From contig DGNZ01000217.1 in the NCBI GenBank assembly GCA_002389175.1, positions 8,100-19,203 of the forward strand: a stretch of DNA of 11,104 nucleotides. The letters run 5' to 3'. The position numbers and the translations under genes were made by a program. Source of the stretch: Rhodospirillaceae bacterium UBA4479. GTDB lineage: Bacteria > Pseudomonadota > Alphaproteobacteria > Rhodospirillales > Casp-alpha2. Of this stretch, positions 6,849 through 11,104 are shown piece by piece (the first letter of the stretch is position 1; each line of letters begins with the position of its first letter). The notes beneath the pieces were generated by a model. The model did no database searches. It worked only from the letters and a program-made list of their open reading frames with translations, and was not told the origin of the DNA.

Positions 6849-7304
6849 TCTGATTCAAATAATACGGCAAAAGCAAAAGCCGTTGGAATTAATCACGTCG
6901 CATTAGAAGTTGGTAACATAGATGCCGCGCTTGAATTTTATGGGGCGTTTCTCGATTTTGAGATTGAAAGCCAGAACGAGAATGCGGCTTTCATTTATTT
7001 TGGCGATCAATTCATCAATTTTGCAAAAGGCCGGAGCCAGTCGCCTGATACGCAGCGCCACTTTGGGATTGCTGTCGATGATAAGGAACTTGCCCGACAA
7101 ACCTTAATAGAAATGGGCGTGGAGATCATGCCGGGAAGGTTTCTCGATTTCCATGACCCTTGGGGCAATCGGGTCGAAATTACCACCTACACAAACATCC
7201 AATTTTCGAAAGCAGATCATGTTCTTAAAGGCATGGGATTGGGGCATCTCGAAAAGACCGATGAAGCCATAGAAGAGTTACGTGAAAAAGGCATGGCGCC
7301 ATAA
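6846..7304 (+). CDS. VOC-superfamily protein (glyoxalase/dioxygenase fold)
   Basis: Small cytosolic protein of 152 residues with the vicinal-oxygen-chelate fold made of two beta-alpha-beta-beta-beta modules. The first module opens with INHVALEVGNIDAALEFY (15-32) and the second with HFGIAVDD (72-79), ending in FHDPWGNRVEIT (102-113). His17, His72 and Glu111 sit where VOC enzymes hold their divalent metal, so it is likely a metal-dependent enzyme and not a metal-free resistance protein. The C-terminal tail (about 118-152) extends past the usual fold and is rich in Glu and Lys. It starts at TTG with a strong ribosome binding site, 33 nt after the phospholipase-like gene, so it may be the last gene of the metC-hisI group. 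The exact reaction (lyase, isomerase, dioxygenase, thiol transferase) cannot be assigned from sequence. Confidence 0.82.
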   Translation: MSDSNNTAKAKAVGINHVALEVGNIDAALEFYGAFLDFEIESQNENAAFIYFGDQFINFAKGRSQSPDTQRHFGIAVDDKELARQTLIEMGVEIMPGRFLDFHDPWGNRVEITTYTNIQFSKADHVLKGMGLGHLEKTDEAIEELREKGMAP

Positions 7305-7354
7305 GAAGCGTTCAAGGTAATGCATATTACCGAAGACCTTTATCTCAATACGTC

Positions 7355-7386
7355 GTCCCGGTTGAAGCGAAGCGGAAGACCGGGAT
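7355..7386. repeat. Palindromic dispersed-type repeat (first)
   Basis: TCCCGGT (7356-7362) pairs with ACCGGGA (7379-7385) around a 16-nt loop of GAAGCGAAGCGGAAG type; a G-T wobble extends the stem by one pair. The CGTCNTCCCGG...GAAGCGAAGCGGA...CCGGGATC pattern resembles repeats found in many intergenic copies in Alphaproteobacteria. It lies 51 nt after the VOC stop and may help end the plus-strand transcript, though only TCTTATAAAAT follows. Confidence 0.55.
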
Positions 7387-7416
7387 CTTATAAAATCAGG
7401 CAAATTATGGGTGGGT

Positions 7417-7465
7417 AAAAAAAAATCCCGGGTCACCCCCGGATGAAGTCCGGGGTCGCCCGGGA
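7417..7465 (-). terminator. Intrinsic terminator of the PilZ gene, built from a palindromic repeat
   Basis: The outer stem TCCCGGG (7426-7432) pairs with CCCGGGA (7459-7465); after a 3-by-3 internal loop (plus one extra C) the inner stem CCCCGGA (7437-7443) pairs with TCCGGGG (7449-7455) around a 5-nt loop. Read on the minus strand the hairpin is followed immediately by nine T (7425-7417), a textbook Rho-independent terminator starting 25 nt after the PilZ stop. In the plus direction there is no U-tract. The core CACCCCCGGATGAAGTCCGG is of a type widely dispersed in alphaproteobacterial genomes. Confidence 0.85.
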
Positions 7466-7489
7466 AGAAAAGATTGTTATTCGGTGTTT

Positions 7490-7879
7490 CTAAGCCGCTT
7501 TCCAATAATTTGGACGGCGCAGCATAATCCCCTCGAGGATATCAAACGCGGGCGCGCTGATGGTCAGGAATTGGGCCGCGAGTTCCATGCCATTTTGGCC
7601 ACCGACGCGAATGACACGTGCGTTGATGAGTACAGGCCATAGTCGCCTGCCTGCCAAACCGATGTTATCGATATCAAACTGTTCGCCTTCGCAAAGGACA
7701 CCGTTGTAACCACCCAGCAAAATACCGCTGAGGCTCCAATTCAAAGACTCGTAATGACGGCCACGTACCTGAGCGCACAATGTTGGATTATTAAGACGTG
7801 TCGAACTGCGGGTTCGGTACCCTAACCGTTCACCCTGTTCCGCTGTCTCTTGATCGGGCCACATTTGCAAGGCGGACAT
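7490..7879 (-). CDS. PilZ-domain protein, putative c-di-GMP receptor
   Basis: Single-domain cytosolic protein of 129 residues that probably binds cyclic di-GMP. Both PilZ motifs are recognisable: an Arg-rich N-terminal switch with RLGYR (18-22) and RSSTR (24-28), each fitting RxxxR, and NWSLSG (about 47-52) fitting (D/N)xSxxG. No catalytic, membrane or response-regulator part is attached, so it would act by contacting a partner. The ATG at 7879 is preferred over the in-frame ATG at 7903 because AGGAGA (7885-7890) lies 5 nt upstream. The gene stands alone: it is divergent from modA and convergent with the VOC gene, and ends at a strong terminator. The target process (motility, polysaccharide, cell cycle) is not indicated by the neighbours. 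Confidence 0.75.
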   Translation of the reverse strand: MSALQMWPDQETAEQGERLGYRTRSSTRLNNPTLCAQVRGRHYESLNWSLSGILLGGYNGVLCEGEQFDIDNIGLAGRRLWPVLINARVIRVGGQNGMELAAQFLTISAPAFDILEGIMLRRPNYWKAA

Positions 7880-7890
7880 GGAGTTCTCCT
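7880..7890 (-). promoter_or_regulatory. Shine-Dalgarno that decides the PilZ gene start
   Basis: AGGAGA on the minus strand (7885-7890) with a 5-nt spacer before the ATG at 7879. It lies inside the longer reading frame that begins at 7903, so the shorter protein is more likely. Confidence 0.65.
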
Positions 7891-8001
7891 CGATCTTCGC
7901 CAAACGATTACCAGGCGGATTATTCGACTATCCAAAATTCTGCCATGAACTCGTTAATAATTCGTTGAGATTCAATCCCCACTGGTCACCCCCAAGCCGA
8001 A

Positions 8002-8010
8002 TGATATAGT
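8002..8010 (+). promoter_or_regulatory. Candidate extended -10 promoter directly at modA
   Basis: TGATATAGT holds a good -10 hexamer, TATAGT (8005-8010), with the TG of an extended -10. Transcription would start about 6-7 nt downstream, which coincides with the modA ATG at 8017. No convincing TTGACA-like -35 is seen (7982-7987 is CTGGTC). Confidence 0.4.
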
Positions 8011-8016
8011 CCTGAC

Positions 8017-8781
8017 ATGAATTTACGGGCCCTTCATTTTGCCATCATTGGTGTGCTTTTTTACGTGCCGAGCGCCGCCGCTAAAGGTGTTGTGACGATC
8101 TTTGCGGCGTCGAGTACACAGTCTGCGATGGATCAAATTGTCGATGCCTGCCCCGAAATGGCAGACACAAAATGCCGCGTATCTTATTCCGCCAGTTCAT
8201 CCATCGCGCGGCAGATTTCTGCAGGCGCGCCAGCGGACATATTCATCTCGGCCAATCAACGTTGGATGAGCCACCTATCCCAATGGAACCTGATAGAGCC
8301 CGACAGTGTTCGAGTGGTTGCATCGAATTCGCTGGTCGCGATCACTGCCGCTGATGTGACCGTGAGTGTTTCCAGTGAAAAAGAATTGCTGACGTTTTTG
8401 AAAAGCGACCGTATTGCGATCGGTGATCCGGAACATGTGCCCGCCGGAATCTATGCCGTCGACGCATTGATGAATTTGGGCTTTTGGGGTGATCTTCGAG
8501 GGCGCGCCCTTAGGATGCCAAATGTTCGCGCCGCGCTAACGGTTGTTGCCCGCAAAGAAGCGGGTGCAGGAATCGTGTATGCGACCGATGCGCTGATCAG
8601 TGACCGGGTCCAAGTGGTCTATGAATTTGATACGGCAATCCACGATACCATTCGCTATCCAGCAGGGCTGGTGAACGGGCGCAAGACGGATCAGGTGCGC
8701 CGCGTATTTGATCTGCTGACAGGTGATTTCGGGCGTAATGCTTTTCAGTCCGCAGGGTTTCGCCCTCCTCCTCCGTCATGA
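8017..8781 (+). CDS. modA: Molybdate-binding periplasmic protein ModA
   Basis: Periplasmic oxyanion-binding protein that delivers molybdate (or tungstate) to ModBC for molybdenum-cofactor synthesis. It has 254 residues, as usual for ModA. There is a signal peptide with cleavage expected near Ala-Ala-Ala at 20-22. Pocket residues can be placed by comparison with E. coli ModA: Ser32/Ser33 in FAASSTQSAM, Ser60 or a neighbour in SYSASSS, Ala143 in VPAGIYA, Val170 in NVRAAL, and Tyr188 in IVYATDA. PADIFISAN (72-80) is a further family signature. No Shine-Dalgarno precedes the ATG and the best promoter abuts it, so the mRNA may be leaderless. The ATG of modB overlaps its stop by 4 nt. Confidence 0.95.
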   Translation: MNLRALHFAIIGVLFYVPSAAAKGVVTIFAASSTQSAMDQIVDACPEMADTKCRVSYSASSSIARQISAGAPADIFISANQRWMSHLSQWNLIEPDSVRVVASNSLVAITAADVTVSVSSEKELLTFLKSDRIAIGDPEHVPAGIYAVDALMNLGFWGDLRGRALRMPNVRAALTVVARKEAGAGIVYATDALISDRVQVVYEFDTAIHDTIRYPAGLVNGRKTDQVRRVFDLLTGDFGRNAFQSAGFRPPPPS

Positions 8782-9461
8782 GTGATCTTGAACTCGAAGC
8801 CATCCGCCTCAGCCTTGAAGTCGCAACGGCGGCCGTTTTGGGCAGCTTGCCCATCGCGATCCTGGTCGCCTGGGTGTTGGCGCGCAAAGAATTTCCCGGC
8901 AAAAGTTTGTTGGACGGCATCGTCCATCTGCCGCTGATTTTACCCCCCGTTGTTGTCGGGTATTTGTTGCTGGTCACGTTGGGGCGTAATGGGGTCATCG
9001 GCGCGTTCTTGTTCGATATATTTGGGATCACGTTGGCGTTCACCTGGAAAGGTGCTGCGGTGGCTGCTGCCGTCGTGGCGTTCCCGTTGGTCGTCAGATC
9101 CATTCGTCTGTCGTTAGAGGCCGTCGACAGCGGACTGGAACAAGCCGCACGCACATTGGGGGCCAGTCCACTCCGCGTTTTTGCTACCGTCACCCTGCCC
9201 CTCGCCAGCCCCGGTATTTTGACGGGCGCGATCCTGGGCTTCGCACGTAGCCTGGGCGAGTTCGGGGCAACGATCACATTTGTGTCGAACATTCCCGGCG
9301 AAACGCGCACGTTACCGATTGCCCTTTATACCCTGACCCAGGTTCCGGATGGCGAAACCGGGGCTGTTCGGTTGGTGGTGATTTCCATCGCCGTCGCACT
9401 TGCGGCCCTCATCTTATCTGAGATCATCGCGCGCCGATTAAAGGCGAGATTGGGATCATGA
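8778..9461 (+). CDS. modB: Molybdate ABC transporter permease ModB
   Basis: Inner-membrane permease, homodimeric channel of the molybdate importer. It has 227 residues, the usual length, and about five membrane spans (around 12-35, 47-68, 90-108, 143-160 and 197-217). The EAA loop EQAARTLGASPLRVFATVTLP (about 121-141) is the docking site for ModC, and the conserved ILPPVVVGYLLL (54-65) and RSLGEFGATITF segments are typical of ModB. The ATG overlaps the modA stop in an ATGA, with no separate Shine-Dalgarno, so translation should be coupled. Confidence 0.95.
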   Translation: MSDLELEAIRLSLEVATAAVLGSLPIAILVAWVLARKEFPGKSLLDGIVHLPLILPPVVVGYLLLVTLGRNGVIGAFLFDIFGITLAFTWKGAAVAAAVVAFPLVVRSIRLSLEAVDSGLEQAARTLGASPLRVFATVTLPLASPGILTGAILGFARSLGEFGATITFVSNIPGETRTLPIALYTLTQVPDGETGAVRLVVISIAVALAALILSEIIARRLKARLGS

Positions 9462-10588
9462 TCACAACCCTGGACCCTAATGTGATTGACGTTGATATCG
9501 AATGTACACGGGGTGACTTTCACCTGCGTACCAAGTTCGTATCCGAAGACCGCGTCATCGCATTATTTGGACGATCCGGATCGGGCAAGACCAGCATCGT
9601 GCAGTGCCTCGCCGGATTGTTGAAACCATCCGCCGGGTATATCCGCATCGCGGGTGAAACGCTTTTCGATGCGTCGGCGCGGATCAATGTGCGCCCTGAA
9701 AAACGTCGGATCGGATATGTGTTCCAAGATGCGCGTTTGTTTCCGCATCTGCGGGTGCGCGGAAATCTGACATACGGCATGAACTTACTGCCCGCAGATG
9801 AACGCCGACACGCACCTGAGGAAATTGCCGAGATGCTGGGTATCGATGGCTTGATGAACAGATTGCCATCGACATTGTCGGGGGGTGAACGTCAGCGCGT
9901 CGCGATTGGTCGCGCCCTGCTCGCCAGTCCGAAATTGTTGTTGATGGATGAGCCACTTTCCTCGCTCGACAACGACCGTAAATCCGAAATCATGCCATTC
10001 ATTGAAAACCTGCGTGATCAATTGGGCGTCCCCATCGTCTATGTCAGTCACGCCATCGAAGAAGTCGTACGTCTGGCCGATACCATGGTCGTGCTGGCTG
10101 ACGGTAAAACCCTGGCGACAGGCGACGTCGAAGACATCATGAGCCGCCTTGATCTTCGCCCCCACACCGGGCGGTTCGAAGCCGGTGCGGTTATCAATGT
10201 CTGGGTGATCGGGCACGACGCACCAAACATGCTGACCGAATTGGGGTTCGGTGCCGGATCAATCTGGGTCCCGAAATTAGAGTTTGAGCGCGGCACCCCG
10301 CTTCGCCTCAGGCTCCGTGCGCGCGATGTCAGCTTGTCGTTGGTCACACTAGAAAAAAGCGCGACGTTGAATGTGTTTCAAGGACGCGTGGTGGATATCG
10401 AAGACGTCTCCACCGTGCGCAGTCCGCACGTCGATGTGTTGGTCAACATCGGTGCACCGATCATCGCCCGGATTGCCCGCAAGGCGCTTGCAGATTTGGA
10501 TATCAAAAACGGCGACACCGTATTCGCATCCGTCAAAACATCGGCGATTGATCGCCAAAGCTTGGGCCTGGGGCGTCGTCGGAAATAA
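9458..10588 (+). CDS. modC: Molybdate ABC transporter ATPase ModC
   Basis: Cytoplasmic ATPase of the molybdate importer, 376 residues (E. coli ModC is about 350). ABC domain: Walker A GRSGSGKT (38-45), Q-loop Gln90 (YVFQDARLFPHL), signature LSGGERQ (140-146), Walker B LLLMDEP with Asp164 and Glu165, and H-loop His198. After a linker (about 230-300) a single TOBE/MOP domain spans about 303-366 (LNVFQGRVVDIED...); in relatives this domain binds molybdate and can inhibit transport when the cell is replete. The ATG overlaps the modB stop in an ATGA. Its stop lies 27 nt from the end of the convergent MFS gene, with only A-rich sequence and no clear hairpin between. Confidence 0.95.
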   Translation: MITTLDPNVIDVDIECTRGDFHLRTKFVSEDRVIALFGRSGSGKTSIVQCLAGLLKPSAGYIRIAGETLFDASARINVRPEKRRIGYVFQDARLFPHLRVRGNLTYGMNLLPADERRHAPEEIAEMLGIDGLMNRLPSTLSGGERQRVAIGRALLASPKLLLMDEPLSSLDNDRKSEIMPFIENLRDQLGVPIVYVSHAIEEVVRLADTMVVLADGKTLATGDVEDIMSRLDLRPHTGRFEAGAVINVWVIGHDAPNMLTELGFGAGSIWVPKLEFERGTPLRLRLRARDVSLSLVTLEKSATLNVFQGRVVDIEDVSTVRSPHVDVLVNIGAPIIARIARKALADLDIKNGDTVFASVKTSAIDRQSLGLGRRRK

Positions 10589-10615
10589 AAATAAAAAACC
10601 TGCGGTGATGTGGCG

Positions 10616-11104
10616 TTATCTTGGCAATCCGCGCACCCAGAGCGTTGTGATCAACCCGGCAATCGAGACGACCAGCATCAAGCTCAATAACATGATGGGT
10701 GCATTCGCCTGATCAATCAGGATGCCCGCCACCGACGTTAGGATCGCACCACCACCCAACATAAGTGCTCCACTGAAACCCGCTGCACTGCCTGCAATTT
10801 TGGGTCGTACCGACAGCATGCCTGCATTGCTGCTGGGGATCGTAATGCCGTTGCCAAGGCCGACCAGAATGGTTGCACCAAAATACATGAGCGAACTGAC
10901 ATCCCCGGTAAGGACCATTGCCAATCCGATGCATAACCCGATGCATGCAACGATGCGACCGATCAGCATCGTGGTGGTGATATCGAACCTGGATGCGCTC
11001 AGCCCCGAAATCAAACTTCCGACAAGAAAACCGCCCGTGATACTGCCGATGAAAAAACCAAGCTCGGCAGTCGAGACCTGGAATGTGAATTGCGCCACCA
11101 ACGG
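10616..11104 (-). CDS. MFS exporter, Bcr/CflA-like, C-terminal half (5' end outside window)
   Basis: C-terminal 162 residues of a major facilitator superfamily transporter; the reading frame stays open to the right end of the window and the start is not in view. Five hydrophobic segments are visible (from AELGFFIGSITGGFLVGSL, MLIGRIVACIGLCIGLAMV, LMYFGATILVGLGNGI, SGALMLGGGAILTSVAGIL and LSLMLVVSIAGLITTLWV), consistent with roughly spans 8-12. The GLGNGITIPSSNAGML...AGSAAGFSGALM pattern fits the Bcr/CflA drug-efflux branch, where this loop has the form P...A.A......G.ASAL. The substrate cannot be inferred. On the minus strand the stop codon is followed within about 20 nt by a T-rich run (GGTTTTTTATTTTTATTT) but no good stem, so termination is unclear. 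Confidence 0.8.
   Translation of the reverse strand, partial: PLVAQFTFQVSTAELGFFIGSITGGFLVGSLISGLSASRFDITTTMLIGRIVACIGLCIGLAMVLTGDVSSLMYFGATILVGLGNGITIPSSNAGMLSVRPKIAGSAAGFSGALMLGGGAILTSVAGILIDQANAPIMLLSLMLVVSIAGLITTLWVRGLPR

Noticed and set aside
7920..7950. Sigma-54-like TGGCAGAATTTTGGA on the minus strand upstream of the PilZ gene
   Set aside because: The -12 element lacks the required GC dinucleotide at the right spacing, so it is probably chance.
8597..9310. Long 237-codon open frame on the minus strand across modA/modB
   Set aside because: It is antisense to two well-supported genes, lacks domain-like sequence, and is rich in Arg, Pro, Thr and Asn as expected of a shadow frame.
10589..10615. 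Bidirectional terminator between modC and the MFS gene
   Set aside because: The 27-nt gap has A/T-rich tracts but no stem longer than 2-3 bp that I can find.

Overview
This 11.1 kb window looks like an ordinary stretch of an alphaproteobacterial chromosome. The main clues are an aapJQMP-type general L-amino-acid ABC transporter, a stand-alone hisI, and two GC-rich palindromes of the dispersed type common in Alphaproteobacteria (for example Rhodospirillales). Genus and species cannot be read from it. There are no tRNA or rRNA genes, CRISPR arrays, insertion sequences or integrases. Twelve protein genes are supported, two of them cut by the window ends.

Region 1 (1-4079, minus strand) is an amino-acid uptake operon in the order aapJ (periplasmic binding protein), aapQ and aapM (permeases), aapP (ATPase, running off the left end). 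The 212-nt gap between aapJ and aapQ holds two stem-loops directly after the aapJ stop, a layout that usually lets the binding protein be made in excess over the membrane subunits.

Region 2 (4080-4368) is a divergent control region. It holds a candidate extended -10 promoter in each direction and a perfect 16-bp AT-rich palindrome between them that covers the expected -35 of the aapJ promoter.

Region 3 (4369-7304, plus strand) is a compact set of genes: metC (cystathionine beta-lyase, GTG start), hisI (phosphoribosyl-AMP cyclohydrolase), a secreted zinc-dependent phospholipase C-like protein whose start overlaps the hisI stop, and a VOC-superfamily metalloprotein with a TTG start. metC and hisI are amino-acid biosynthesis genes; the last two are not obviously related to them.

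Region 4 (7305-8016) is a convergent interval with two palindromic repeats, one of which forms a textbook intrinsic terminator for a minus-strand PilZ-domain gene (7490-7879), followed by a short divergent spacer.

Region 5 (8017-10588, plus strand) is modABC, the high-affinity molybdate ABC transporter, with 4-nt ATGA overlaps between genes and a promoter so close to the modA ATG that the transcript may be leaderless. A convergent Bcr/CflA-like MFS exporter (10616-11104) runs off the right end.

I did not find a clearly new multi-gene system. The points most worth checking are the secreted phospholipase C-like protein, which keeps every expected zinc ligand including a predicted mature N-terminal Trp, the shared aapJ/metC control region, and the repeat that serves as a terminator.
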